A DNA stretch of 64,000 bases from Pseudobutyrivibrio xylanivorans (GTDB lineage: Bacteria > Bacillota > Clostridia > Lachnospirales > Lachnospiraceae), in contig NZ_VTVE01000005.1 of the NCBI RefSeq assembly GCF_010906925.1, forward strand, positions 62,001 to 126,000. The letters run 5' to 3'. This document shows, piece by piece, positions 16,456 through 25,620 of the stretch. Below the pieces are notes generated by a model. That model was not told the origin of the DNA, made no database searches, and saw only the letters and a program-made list of their open reading frames with translations. Positions within the stretch are counted from its first letter, which is position 1; the number at the start of each line of letters is the position of its first letter. A program made the translations under genes and the position numbers.

Positions 16456-18225
16456 ATGCCTTATTATTCAGAGGACGTCGTTGAGGAGGTCCGTTCCAGG
16501 ACTGACATTGTAGACGTCATTTCAAAGTATGTTAACTTACAAAAAAAGGGCAGCCAGTATTTTGGACTATGTCCCTTTCATAATGAGAAGACAGGCTCTT
16601 TTTCCGTTAGCCCACAAAAGCAGATGTACTATTGCTTTGGTTGTGGTGCTGGAGGCAATGTTTTTAGTTTTCTGATGAACTACGAGAACATGACCTTCAA
16701 GGAAGCAGTTGAGGAGCTTGCAGGTCAATGTGGAGTTACTTTGCCTCAGAGGGAGATGACCTATCAGGAGAGACAGCATGCCGACAAGCGCAGTCGTCTC
16801 TTTGAGATTAATAAAGAGGCAGCGGCTTATTACTACAAGCTACTTCGTTCTCCAGCAGGAGAGCAGGCCATGGCCTATTTCACGAAGAGAGGTTTATCTC
16901 AGGAGACGCTTCATAAATTTGGATTAGGCTGTACCAGCAAGTATTCTGATTCCCTTTATAAATATCTGAGGGAAAAGGGATATGATGACAATATCCTTAA
17001 GGATTGCGGTCTTATCACTATCGATGAGAAGCGTGGCGGCCATGACAAGTTCTGGAACAGAGCTATGTTTCCTATATTTGATGCCAATGGCAAGGTAGTT
17101 GCCTTCGGTGGTCGAGTAATGGGTGATGGTGAGCCTAAATATCTGAATTCTCCAGAGACTGAGATTTTCAACAAATCTCGTACATTGTTTGGATTATATT
17201 TTGCTAGAAAGACTCGCCGTGAGCAGTTTATTTTATGCGAGGGATATATGGATGTTATATCCTTGCACCAGGCGGGATTTGACAATGCAGTAGCATCTCT
17301 TGGAACTGCCCTTACAGAGGGTCATGCAGGTATGCTGAAGCGCTATGTCAAGGACGTATATTTGAGCTATGATTCCGACGGAGCCGGTCAAAAGGCAGCC
17401 CTTAGAGCTATTCCGATATTGAAGCGAGCAGGTATTTCTTGCCGCATCATAAATATGACTCCTTACAAAGACCCTGATGAGTTTATCAAGGCCCTTGGAG
17501 CAGAGGAATATGAAAAGCGTATTTTGAATGCAGAGAACAGCTTTATGTATCAGATACGCATGCTTCAAAACAATTACGATATGACAGACCCTGAGAAGAA
17601 ATCAGACTTCCAGAAAAAGGCAGCGGAGATGATAGTGCTAGAGTTTCCTACTCAGCTAGAGAGGGAGAATTATACAGATGCTGTAGCTGCTACATTTAAC
17701 ATTCCAAAGGATGCCTTGGCTAAATACATTATTGAGCTGGGAGCATCGGGGATTACAGCCAAGCCTGAAAATCAGGGATTTGAAGGCAGGGCCAAGGCCC
17801 ACAAGGCAAAGGATGATGGGATGAAATTCTCACAGCGTCTGCTTATTACATGGCTAGTTGAGGACCCATCCATTTTTCCTAAGATTCAGCCTTTTGTAGG
17901 ACCTGATGATTTCGAGGATGGTGTATATAAAAAAGTTGCCGAAGAGGTTTTCAAAAACTGCGAGGACAAGAAATCCGTGGACACTGCCAGAGTGGTGGAT
18001 ATGTTTATGGACGAAGAGGAACGCAAGACAGTTGCGGCACTTTTTAATACCACTGTAGGAGAACTTACGGACAATGCTGATTTGAGCAAGGCCTTAAAAG
18101 AGACGTTGCTTAGAATAAAGAAAAATTCGCTCGCGCTGTTAAAGGCAAACAATGCCGATTTTGCTAGATTCAAACAGACTAATGACAGCTTAAAGAAACT
18201 TGAGCGTACCAATATTTCACTTTAA
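16456..18225 (+). CDS. dnaG: DNA primase
   Basis: A 589-residue primase. The N-terminal zinc finger has C-P-F-H and C-F-G-C (CHC2 type, residues about 39-64). The TOPRIM core includes L-C-E-G-Y-M-D-V and S-Y-D-S-D-G-A-G. The C-terminal region is the helicase-interaction domain. It makes RNA primers for the replication fork. The ATG has GGGAGAATAA upstream. It lies 20 bases after dgt and 13 bases before rpoD: a macromolecular-synthesis operon. Confidence 0.96.
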   Translation: MPYYSEDVVEEVRSRTDIVDVISKYVNLQKKGSQYFGLCPFHNEKTGSFSVSPQKQMYYCFGCGAGGNVFSFLMNYENMTFKEAVEELAGQCGVTLPQREMTYQERQHADKRSRLFEINKEAAAYYYKLLRSPAGEQAMAYFTKRGLSQETLHKFGLGCTSKYSDSLYKYLREKGYDDNILKDCGLITIDEKRGGHDKFWNRAMFPIFDANGKVVAFGGRVMGDGEPKYLNSPETEIFNKSRTLFGLYFARKTRREQFILCEGYMDVISLHQAGFDNAVASLGTALTEGHAGMLKRYVKDVYLSYDSDGAGQKAALRAIPILKRAGISCRIINMTPYKDPDEFIKALGAEEYEKRILNAENSFMYQIRMLQNNYDMTDPEKKSDFQKKAAEMIVLEFPTQLERENYTDAVAATFNIPKDALAKYIIELGASGITAKPENQGFEGRAKAHKAKDDGMKFSQRLLITWLVEDPSIFPKIQPFVGPDDFEDGVYKKVAEEVFKNCEDKKSVDTARVVDMFMDEEERKTVAALFNTTVGELTDNADLSKALKETLLRIKKNSLALLKANNADFARFKQTNDSLKKLERTNISL

Positions 18226-18238
18226 GAAAGGAATAACA

Positions 18239-19636
18239 ATGGCAAAGAAGAAAGTTGATGAGTTAATCGAAAACGGAGATTTAAAGGCTGCTGCTGATGA
18301 GTTTTTAGCTCAGGCAGAAGCAGAAGAAGTCGATGAGGTAGATGAAGACACAGATGACAAAGATGTAGATTTTGGCGATATCGAGGAGATTTCGGCAGAA
18401 GATCTTGAGTTTAATGAGCATGATTTTGACAACATCGATGAGAAGGAAGATGACGATGATGTTGATGAATTCTTGGCTTCAGTAGGAGCAAAGACATCAA
18501 TGCTCATGGATGACGATGATGAGGACGATGATGATGGCGATTCATTCGGTAGTGATGAGCTTGATTCAAAGGTAGCTGAGCTTATCAAGATTGCTAAGGC
18601 TCAGAAGAGCATTATCGAGGACTATGAGATTTCAGAGTTCTTAAAGGATTATAAAATAGATGCAAAGCAGATGGAGCGTATCCTTACATACTTAGATAAA
18701 AAGGGTATCGATGTTAACTTCTCATCAGGCCCATCTGATGCACTTTTACTTGCAAGCGATGATGAGGATCTTGAAGATATTGATATGTCAGTGCCTGATT
18801 CAGTCAGCATTGAAGATCCAGTTCGTATGTACCTTAAGGAGATTGGTAAGGTACCACTTCTTTCAGCTGAGGAAGAGGTTGAGCTTGCTCAGAGAATGGA
18901 AGACGGTGATCAGGAGGCTAAGAACAAGCTTGCAGAGGCTAACCTTCGTCTTGTTGTTTCCATTGCAAAGCGTTACGTAGGACGTGGTATGCTTTTCCTT
19001 GACCTTATTCAGGAAGGTAACCTTGGTCTTATGAAGGCTGTTGAAAAGTTCGATTATCACAAGGGATACAAGTTCTCTACATATGCTACATGGTGGATTC
19101 GTCAGGCTATCACACGTGCTATCGCTGACCAGGCCCGTACAATTCGTATTCCAGTACATATGGTTGAGACTATCAACAAGCTCATCAGAGTTTCTAGACA
19201 GTTACTTCAGGAGTACGGCCGTGAGCCATCTCCAGAAGAAATCGCTACAGCTATGGGCATCACAGTTGACCGTGTACACGAGATTCTTAAGATTTCTCAG
19301 GAGCCAGTTTCACTTGAGACTCCAATCGGTGAGGAGGAAGATAGCCACCTTGGAGATTTCCTTCCAGACGAAAATGTTCCTGTACCAGCTGAGGCAGCTA
19401 CATTTACACTTCTTAAGGAGCAGCTCCATGAGGTACTTGATACACTTACAGAACGTGAGCAGAGAGTGCTTATCCTTAGATTTGGTCTTGAGGATGGCAA
19501 GGCTCGCACACTTGAGGAAGTAGGTAAGGAATTCAACGTTACTCGTGAGCGTATTCGTCAGATTGAGGCTAAGGCACTTAGAAAGCTTCGTCACCCTAGC
19601 CGCAGTAGAAAGTTAAAGGATTATTTAGATCAGTAA
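18239..19636 (+). CDS. rpoD: RNA polymerase major sigma factor
   Basis: About 465 residues. A long acidic N-terminal part (many Asp/Glu runs, residues about 15-115) precedes the sigma-70 core: region 2 with [14 protein letters not shown], region 3, and region 4.2 with [17 protein letters not shown]. The C-terminus [10 protein letters not shown] is standard. ATG 18239 follows AAAGGAATAA; an upstream in-frame ATG at 18200 lies inside dnaG and is not used. The acidic N-terminus is longer than in Bacillus SigA. Confidence 0.97.
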   Translation: MAKKKVDELIENGDLKAAADEFLAQAEAEEVDEVDEDTDDKDVDFGDIEEISAEDLEFNEHDFDNIDEKEDDDDVDEFLASVGAKTSMLMDDDDEDDDDGDSFGSDELDSKVAELIKIAKAQKSIIEDYEISEFLKDYKIDAKQMERILTYLDKKGIDVNFSSGPSDALLLASDDEDLEDIDMSVPDSVSIEDPVRMYLKEIGKVPLLSAEEEVELAQRMEDGDQEAKNKLAEANLRLVVSIAKRYVGRGMLFLDLIQEGNLGLMKAVEKFDYHKGYKFSTYATWWIRQAITRAIADQARTIRIPVHMVETINKLIRVSRQLLQEYGREPSPEEIATAMGITVDRVHEILKISQEPVSLETPIGEEEDSHLGDFLPDENVPVPAEAATFTLLKEQLHEVLDTLTEREQRVLILRFGLEDGKARTLEEVGKEFNVTRERIRQIEAKALRKLRHPSRSRKLKDYLDQ

Positions 19637-19638
19637 AT

Positions 19639-19723
19639 GCATAATATAATCCGAACAATAGTGAGGAATTATGTTATGCTCAAGAACTGCCCATTGCCGA
19701 AGGCAATCTTAAATGCAGTTCTT
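19639..19723. repeat. Two stem-loops after rpoD, the second a nested hairpin also found before amt-PII
   Basis: The first stem is GCATAATATAAT (19639-19650) with ATTATGTTATGC (19668-19679). The second is AAGAACTGC (19682-19690) with GCAGTTCTT (19715-19723), enclosing ATTGCC-GAA-GGCAAT. Read on the minus strand, its internal loop ATTTAAG and two-base GG match the plan of the hairpin at 56552-56593. There is little T run, so termination is possible but not assured. Confidence 0.6.
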
Positions 19724-19759
19724 CCTTGGATATTATTACAACAGAGTTAACATATTATA

Positions 19760-20473
19760 ATGATTAAATTGTCACCAAGATTACAAATTGTATACGATAT
19801 GGTTCCTCGCTGCGGAACTGTGGCTGATGTGGGATGTGATCATGGCTATTTGACTATTTCTCTTTTGGAAAATGGTGTAGCAGATTCTGCCATAGCTATG
19901 GATATTAATGCAGGCCCCCTAAAAAAGGCTCAGGAGAATATCACTGCAGCAGGACTTTCATCTAGGGCTTCTCTTAGGATTTCTAACGGATTACAGAAGC
20001 TTGAAGAAAATGAAGCAGATGTTATATGTATTTGTGGCATGGGTGGCACACTTATTGGTAAAATAATAGTAGCAGAGGAAAGGGTGGCCAAATCGGCCGA
20101 GACCCTTATCATCGAGCCTCAGTCCGATTACTATTCCTTAAGGAAGACTCTTATGGAAATGGGGTTTGTAATCATTGACGAGGATTTGACCTGCGAAGAG
20201 AACAAGATATATCCTATAATAAAGTTATATTACGAGCCGGATGAGGGCAAGCGTACTCATTTGAGTGAGGCGGAGCTTGAATACGGCCCTGTGATTATAA
20301 AAAAGGTGCCTAAGCTTTTGATTAAGCTTTTAGATAAAAATGAGAAGGAATATTCTTCTATCCTTGAGTCTTTGGAAGCTAAAAAGACCGGCAAAAGCGA
20401 TGCAATTTTATCTAGAATGAAGCAGCTAAGACATGAGCTTGATTTGATTGCTCAGGTGCGAAATACAATCTAG
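19760..20473 (+). CDS. trmK: tRNA (adenine22-N1)-methyltransferase
   Basis: A 237-residue class I methyltransferase with the TrmK signature: L-S-P-R-L-Q at the start, V-A-D-V-G-C-D-H-G-Y-L as the SAM-binding loop (about residues 22-32), D-I-N-A-G-P-L-K-K-A and the catalytic-region I-C-G-M-G-G-T-L-I. A C-terminal coiled segment follows. It methylates A22 in tRNAs. Its position just after rpoD is a conserved Firmicutes arrangement. Confidence 0.92.
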   Translation: MIKLSPRLQIVYDMVPRCGTVADVGCDHGYLTISLLENGVADSAIAMDINAGPLKKAQENITAAGLSSRASLRISNGLQKLEENEADVICICGMGGTLIGKIIVAEERVAKSAETLIIEPQSDYYSLRKTLMEMGFVIIDEDLTCEENKIYPIIKLYYEPDEGKRTHLSEAELEYGPVIIKKVPKLLIKLLDKNEKEYSSILESLEAKKTGKSDAILSRMKQLRHELDLIAQVRNTI

Positions 20474-20486
20474 GAGGAGTGGGGCT

Positions 20487-22151
20487 ATGGCAAAAGTAAT
20501 CATTAACGACAGAGAAGAGACTTATGAGGATGGCATTCGTTTAGTTGATATTGCAGCCATTCATCAGGATGAGTACAAAGACGATATTGTGCTTGCAAAG
20601 TACAAAGGCAGTCTTACAGAGCTACACAAAGTGATTAATGGAGTAGGGACTCTAGAGTTTCTTACTACTGCAGACAAGGATGGACGTAGAGCCTACAGGC
20701 GAAGTGTGGTTTTCTTGCTTCAGCGTGCTCTTATGGATGTTTACCCATTGCCAGACAATCCATACCTTAGAGTAGAGCATTCTCTTGGACAGGGAGATTT
20801 CTGTACAATCGAAGGTGTTGGAGATATTACAGAAGACAAATTACAGGAATTAAAATCTGTTATGCTTGATTTGGTTGAGCAGGATATTCCGTTGAAGAAA
20901 TACTCCATCAAGACCACTCAGGCTAAGGAGATGTTCCACAGCTTCAACATGAAGGACAAGGAACAGCTTCTGAAATATAGAACAAGTTCTAACATTAACG
21001 TTTACGATTTGGATGGATGTATCGACTATTTTTATGGATACATGGTACCATCCACCAAATATCTTAGATATTTTGACTTGCTAAAATTCGAAAATGGATT
21101 TATGCTTATGTTCCCGAATGGGGACAAGTTAGTTGGTGACACTAGAAAGGTGGCTGAGTTTACTAACCCAATCAAGCTATTTAGTGTTCAGCAGGCATCT
21201 TCTGAGTTCGGTCGCACAATGGGCGTGCCTACAGTTGGTGCTTTAAATGAAGCGATTGCCACTGGCAGAATCAAGGACATCGTATTATCCCAAGAAGCGA
21301 TAATGGAGCGCAATATAGGCGATTTAGCTCGCACAATTGCATCCAACCACGATGTTAAGTTTGTTATGATGGCAGGTCCTTCCTCATCTGGTAAGACCAC
21401 ATTTTCACACAAGCTTTCAGCTCATTTGAGAGCCTTAGGTTGTGTGCCTCATCCAGTGCCTCTAGATGATTTCTACTTAAATAGAGATCAGATGCCGATA
21501 GATGAGTACGGTGAAAAGGATTTTGAGTCCATCGAGGGACTTGATATTTCATATTTCAACGAATGCATGGTAAAGCTTTTAAATGGTGAGCGTGTTCTTT
21601 TGCCAAACTTCAATTTTAAAACTGGCAAGAGAGAGTACAATGACCACTATATGCAGCTTGGTCCAAATGATATTCTTGTTATTGAGGGTATCCACGGTCT
21701 TAACGACAGAATGAGTGCATCTCTTCCAGCAGAGAGCAAATATAAAATTTACTTATCAGCTTTAACTCAGCTTTCAATAGATGAGCACAACCCGCTTTCT
21801 ACAGCAGATGGACGTCTTATCCGTAGAATCGTCAGAGATTCTCGTACACGTGCCACATCAGCTGCAGAGACAATAGCAATGTGGGATTCAGTTAGACGTG
21901 GTGAGGAAAAATACATTTTCCCATTCCAGGAACATGCCGACTATTTATTTAATACAGCTTTAATTTATGAGATGGCTGTGCTAAAATTATACGTCGATCC
22001 ACAGCTTTATGCTATTGAACCAGATCATCCGATGTATGCAGAGGCCAAGAGACTCATTAAGCTTTTGGATTACTTCTTACCTATGTCACCGGATGTTATT
22101 CCAAACAATTCTCTTGTTAGAGAGTTCATCGGAGGCAGCTGTATCCTATAG
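20487..22151 (+). CDS. Nucleoside kinase with N-terminal TGS/ThrRS-like domain
   Basis: About 554 residues. The N-terminal part resembles TGS and threonyl-tRNA synthetase editing-type domains; the C-terminal part is a uridine kinase-like P-loop kinase with M-A-G-P-S-S-S-G-K-T-T near residue 290 and P-L-D-D-F-Y after it. Such fusions are annotated as nucleoside kinases in Clostridia and Thermotoga; phosphate goes from NTP to a nucleoside, exact substrate uncertain. ATG 20487 follows TAGGAGGAG; an in-frame upstream ATG at 20448 lies inside trmK. Confidence 0.8.
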   Translation: MAKVIINDREETYEDGIRLVDIAAIHQDEYKDDIVLAKYKGSLTELHKVINGVGTLEFLTTADKDGRRAYRRSVVFLLQRALMDVYPLPDNPYLRVEHSLGQGDFCTIEGVGDITEDKLQELKSVMLDLVEQDIPLKKYSIKTTQAKEMFHSFNMKDKEQLLKYRTSSNINVYDLDGCIDYFYGYMVPSTKYLRYFDLLKFENGFMLMFPNGDKLVGDTRKVAEFTNPIKLFSVQQASSEFGRTMGVPTVGALNEAIATGRIKDIVLSQEAIMERNIGDLARTIASNHDVKFVMMAGPSSSGKTTFSHKLSAHLRALGCVPHPVPLDDFYLNRDQMPIDEYGEKDFESIEGLDISYFNECMVKLLNGERVLLPNFNFKTGKREYNDHYMQLGPNDILVIEGIHGLNDRMSASLPAESKYKIYLSALTQLSIDEHNPLSTADGRLIRRIVRDSRTRATSAAETIAMWDSVRRGEEKYIFPFQEHADYLFNTALIYEMAVLKLYVDPQLYAIEPDHPMYAEAKRLIKLLDYFLPMSPDVIPNNSLVREFIGGSCIL

Positions 22152-22173
22152 CAGCCTCAATTAAAAAGTTAAT

Positions 22174-22546
22174 AAAGGTCCGATGAGTAGTCGCTGCTTT
22201 ACTGTAATGGTAGAGGAGAGGAAAGTCCGGGCTTCACAGGGCAAGGATGCCAGCTAACGGCTGGTGGAGGTGACTCCAAGGATAGTGCAACAGAGAGATA
22301 CCGCCAGTTTCACGATTTCCTGCGTTAAGCTTGAAATCGTGAAACTGGTAAGGGTGGAAAGGCGGTGTAAGAGACCACCGTATCGCTGGTAACAGCGATA
22401 GCCATGTAAACCCCATCCGAAGCAAGTTCTAAAAAGCGCGTACGCGGCCCGCCAGCGCTAGGTTGAACGCTTGAGACCACTGGCGACAGTGGCCCTAGAT
22501 AGATGACTACTTTAAAAGACATAACCCGGCTCACAGTCGGGCCTTT
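22174..22546 (+). ncRNA. rnpB: RNase P RNA, type A
   Basis: It contains the universal elements GAGGAAAGTCCGGGC (P3/P4 side), ACAGAGAG-ATACCGCC, GGTGTAAGAGACCACCG and the 3' ACATAACCCGGCT. The P1 arms AAAGGTCCGA (22174) and TCGGGCCTTT (22537) pair. It is the catalytic RNA that trims tRNA 5' leaders. The layout is type A, as expected in Clostridia, not the Bacillus type B. Confidence 0.97.
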
Positions 22547-22556
22547 CTTATTTTAC

Positions 22557-22658
22557 GAGACATGTTACACTCTCAAGCCTAAGATATTATCTCCGGTGAC
22601 TAACACGTCACCTGCGATAACACTTAGAGCTTGATAGTTACATGTCTCTTAATTTTTT
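22557..22658 (+). ncRNA. Long structured hairpin after rnpB, possible terminator or RNA element
   Basis: GAGACATGT pairs with ACATGTCTC (outer, 22557 and 22640), TCAAGC with GCTTGA, CTAAG with CTTAG, and GGTGAC with GTCACC around a six-base TAACAC loop. A large internal loop (ATATTATCTCC opposite TGCGATAACA) lies between. TTAATTTTTT follows the outer stem, so it could end rnpB transcription. The size and internal loop are unusual for a simple terminator. Confidence 0.55.
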
Positions 22659-22660
22659 CT

Positions 22661-22830
22661 AGCCAGACTGTTAGCGCGATTTTGCGAATGGGTGGCTGAA
22701 TAGATACTATTCACTGCTAGTATTTTCTGAATATATTGTGATAATTACTAAAGGATGACGAAAAATTGCCTCGACAGTGGGAATTATTTACAAATGTGAA
22801 ATTTTTGTGTCTTAAATCCTTGAATCGTGC
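22661..22830. other. Non-coding interval between rnpB hairpin and the CarD-like gene
   Basis: No gene is seen. It holds a weak hairpin (AGCCA 22661 with TGGCT 22692) and a short palindrome GAATAG-ATA-CTATTC (22698-22712), which may be an operator but matches no site known to me. Confidence 0.4.
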
Positions 22831-22836
22831 TATAAT
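22823..22836 (+). promoter_or_regulatory. Extended -10 promoter of the CarD-like gene
   Basis: TGC-TATAAT with TATAAT at 22831-22836. No good -35 sits 17 bases upstream, which the extended TG may compensate for. Confidence 0.6.
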
Positions 22837-22908
22837 TATTGTAGTTTATGCGGGAGAATGTAGTTGTGGAGGTACTTTGTTGTTGTGTTTTAAAAGGATG
22901 GTGTAATA

Positions 22909-23442
22909 ATGGAATATCACGTAGGCGATTATTTAGTTCATGAGGGAAGTGGAGTATGTCAGATTGAGGATATTGATGACATGGAGCTTATGGGCAAAGG
23001 TTCTCGCAAAACTTATTATTGTATGGCCCCTGTATTTAAGGCAGGAGCAAAGGTATTCACACCTACAGTTGGGTCTACTGTTAGACTTCGTCCAGTAGCA
23101 GAGGCTGAGACTTTTACTAGAATTCTTGAGAACATCGACGACATTCAGTGTCTGGAGGAGCCTAATGACAGAGCTCTTCAGGAGCGCTTCAAAGAGGTTA
23201 TGGCGGAGTTTACACCAGAGGCTATGGCATCTGTAGTTAAGACAGTTCTTCTTAGAAAATGGCAGCGTATTCAGTCTGGCAAGAAAGTTATGGCATTAGA
23301 TGAGAAGACTCTTAATGTTGCAGGAAGAAAGCTTTACGAGGAAATGGCATTTTCTATGGGCAAGGATATTACTTATGCTCAGGATTTGTTTGAGAGTACT
23401 CTTAAGGCTCATACAGCTGATTCAGTTTTGATAGGGGCATAA
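22909..23442 (+). CDS. CarD/CdnL/TRCF-domain transcription regulator
   Basis: A 177-residue protein. The N-terminal RNA polymerase-interacting domain starts with the family pattern Y-H-V-G-D-Y-L-V-H-E-G-S-G-V-C-Q-I-E (about residues 3-20), and a helical C-terminal domain follows. CarD proteins bind the RNA polymerase beta subunit and change promoter open-complex stability. The ATG follows AAAAGGATGG. It is closely followed by a PAP2 phosphatase gene (3 bases). Confidence 0.88.
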   Translation: MEYHVGDYLVHEGSGVCQIEDIDDMELMGKGSRKTYYCMAPVFKAGAKVFTPTVGSTVRLRPVAEAETFTRILENIDDIQCLEEPNDRALQERFKEVMAEFTPEAMASVVKTVLLRKWQRIQSGKKVMALDEKTLNVAGRKLYEEMAFSMGKDITYAQDLFESTLKAHTADSVLIGA

Positions 23443-23445
23443 TTA

Positions 23446-23982
23446 ATGAATTTTCCTTATACTAGAGTAACTAATAGCATAAAAAATAATAATGGTCTTG
23501 TTACAGCTTTAAAAGTGATGGACAAGGCCATTACTTATATTACAATTATATTTTATCTTTATTTCTTATATTTCTGCTACAAATGGATTCCAGGAGATGG
23601 CGGAGTGCTTCTTTATAGGAGCATTTTGGTGCCGGGAGTTTCTTTTGTAGCTGTTTCTCTTTTCAGAAAGGCAATCAGCGCACCTAGACCTTATGAGGTC
23701 TTTGGTTTTGTTCCAGCTTTAGATAAAGACACTGTTGGCAAGAGCTTTCCTAGCCGACATGTGTTTTCTATATTTATGATTTCTATGACATTTCTTCAGT
23801 CATCAGTTCTTATGGCTGTTGTAATTTCTGTGCTTGGAATCTGCCTTGCTATCATTAGGGTAGTGGGCGGCGTTCATTTTATTAAGGACGTTGTGGCAGG
23901 TGCAAGTATCGCAATTATTATTTCCATCATTTGTTATGGTATTTTGGGTGGCGTTTTTGGACTTCTTATGCTACCATTTTAA
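23446..23982 (+). CDS. PAP2-family membrane phosphatase
   Basis: A 178-residue protein with about five membrane helices and the three phosphatidate phosphatase motifs: K-x6-R-P (K-A-I-S-A-P-R-P), P-S-R-H, and R-x5-H-x3-D (R-V-V-G-G-V-H-F-I-K-D). It probably dephosphorylates a lipid phosphate or undecaprenyl pyrophosphate at the membrane. Likely cotranscribed with the CarD-like gene. Confidence 0.88.
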   Translation: MNFPYTRVTNSIKNNNGLVTALKVMDKAITYITIIFYLYFLYFCYKWIPGDGGVLLYRSILVPGVSFVAVSLFRKAISAPRPYEVFGFVPALDKDTVGKSFPSRHVFSIFMISMTFLQSSVLMAVVISVLGICLAIIRVVGGVHFIKDVVAGASIAIIISIICYGILGGVFGLLMLPF

Positions 23983-24043
23983 TTAAGTATAAGTAAATAT
24001 TGGAGATAGTTCTTCTAAATAAGAGGGAACAGGAGAATTACTA

Positions 24044-24304
24044 ATGAAAAAGAACGTAAAAAGGGCGCTAGCTGTTTTCTTCAGCGTTCTTGGTACAGTA
24101 CTTGGCATATACATTGGTGGATACTGGTTATTTGTTCGTCCGGTATACTGGCTGGTTACCAGTTTTACTGGCGGTACTCTTACAGCGGGGATTCTACTTA
24201 TCAATGTCATCAAGATTTTTGTCGCATCCACAGTTGGAGGAGCAATATGGATTATTTGCGACATTATTGCAAGCTACTTTAGGGACTTGCCTACCGATGA
24301 CTAG
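24044..24304 (+). CDS. Small two-helix membrane protein
   Basis: An 86-residue protein with hydrophobic segments at about residues 8-28 and 40-75 and a charged C-terminal tail. The ATG follows CAGGAGAA at good spacing, which supports it as a real gene. No family is recognised. It lies between the PAP2 gene and the phosphofructokinase gene. Confidence 0.65.
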   Translation: MKKNVKRALAVFFSVLGTVLGIYIGGYWLFVRPVYWLVTSFTGGTLTAGILLINVIKIFVASTVGGAIWIICDIIASYFRDLPTDD

Positions 24305-24349
24305 ATAGAGAATTAATAAACAAAAGTATTTATTGGGAGGTAAGATGTA

Positions 24350-25594
24350 ATGACAGGGAACGTAATTGTGGGACAATCAGGCGGACCGACCGCCGCAATT
24401 AACTCTTCATTAGCGGGAGTTATCAGAACAGCTAAGGACCGTGGTGCTAAAAAAGTATTCGGTATGCTCCACGGCATCAAAGGATTAATGGATGAACAGT
24501 ACATTGATCTTTCCGATTACATCAAAAATGATTTGGATGTTGAGCTTCTAAAGCGTACACCAGCGGCATATTTGGGGTCATGCCGTTTCAAGTTACCAGA
24601 GATTCACGAGGATATGAAAACTTACGAGAAGATTTTTGAAATCCTCAATAAGCTAGAAATCGAAGCGCTTATATACATTGGTGGAAATGATTCCATGGAC
24701 ACCATTAAAAAGCTTTCTGATTATGCTATTCTTACAGGATCAGATATCAGATTCGTGGGATGTCCTAAGACAATCGATAACGATCTGGCTCTTACTGATC
24801 ACACACCTGGATATGGTAGTGCAGCTAAATACATCGGTACTTCTGTAAAAGAAATCATCAGAGATAGCTATTGCCTTGAGTATGGCAAGGGTCTTGTTAC
24901 TATTGTAGAGATAATGGGACGTAATGCAGGCTGGCTTACTGGCGCATCTATCCTTGCAAAAGGAGAGGATTGCGAGGGCCCTGATTTGATTTACTTACCA
25001 GAGGTAGCTTTTGATATTGAGAAATTTAAGCAGAGAGTTGAAAAGCTATTGAAGACCCAGTCTTCTGTAGTTATCTGTATTTCAGAGGGTATCCACACTA
25101 AGGACGGCAAGTACGTCTGTGAGCTTGGCAACAATGTTGAGTTCGTTGATGCATTTAACCACAAGCAGCTTACTGGTACAGCAGCATATCTTTGCAATTA
25201 CATAGGCGCAGAGCTTGGCTGCAAGACTAGAGCCATCGAGCTTTCTACTTTACAGAGAGCTGGTTCACATCTTGCATCTCGAGTTGATATCTTAGAGGCA
25301 TATCAGGTAGGTGGTGCAGCTGTCCTTGCCGCTGATGAGGGCGATACTGGCAAGATGGTTACACTTATCCGTCATTCTGATGACCCATATCAGTGTGGTA
25401 CTGAGGTCAAGGATGTACATAAGATAGCAAACGATGAAAAGCTTGTTCCACGTAATTGGATTACACATGATGGAACTTATGTTACAGAGGCTTTCATCAC
25501 ATATGTAAGACCATTGATTCAAGGCGATGTATCACCAATCATGGTTGATGGTATACCAAGACATATATATAGACCAACTAAGAAATCTAATTAA
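24350..25594 (+). CDS. pfp: PPi-dependent phosphofructokinase
   Basis: A 414-residue phosphofructokinase. G-G-N-D-S-M-D (residues 111-117) places Asp114 where ATP enzymes have Gly, and P-K-T-I-D-N-D (139-145) places Lys140 where they have Gly; both changes mark pyrophosphate as phosphoryl donor. The rest (M-G-R-N-A-G-W, P-E-V-A-F) is standard. It converts fructose 6-phosphate and PPi to fructose 1,6-bisphosphate, reversibly. The ATG follows GGGAGG. Confidence 0.88.
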   Translation: MTGNVIVGQSGGPTAAINSSLAGVIRTAKDRGAKKVFGMLHGIKGLMDEQYIDLSDYIKNDLDVELLKRTPAAYLGSCRFKLPEIHEDMKTYEKIFEILNKLEIEALIYIGGNDSMDTIKKLSDYAILTGSDIRFVGCPKTIDNDLALTDHTPGYGSAAKYIGTSVKEIIRDSYCLEYGKGLVTIVEIMGRNAGWLTGASILAKGEDCEGPDLIYLPEVAFDIEKFKQRVEKLLKTQSSVVICISEGIHTKDGKYVCELGNNVEFVDAFNHKQLTGTAAYLCNYIGAELGCKTRAIELSTLQRAGSHLASRVDILEAYQVGGAAVLAADEGDTGKMVTLIRHSDDPYQCGTEVKDVHKIANDEKLVPRNWITHDGTYVTEAFITYVRPLIQGDVSPIMVDGIPRHIYRPTKKSN

Positions 25595-25620
25595 TAGTTT
25601 TATTTTGGGAGGGGTTATAA

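Noticed and set aside
18310-18588. Serine-rich reading frame opposite rpoD
   Set aside because: It is the mirror of the Asp/Glu codon runs in the sigma factor's acidic region.
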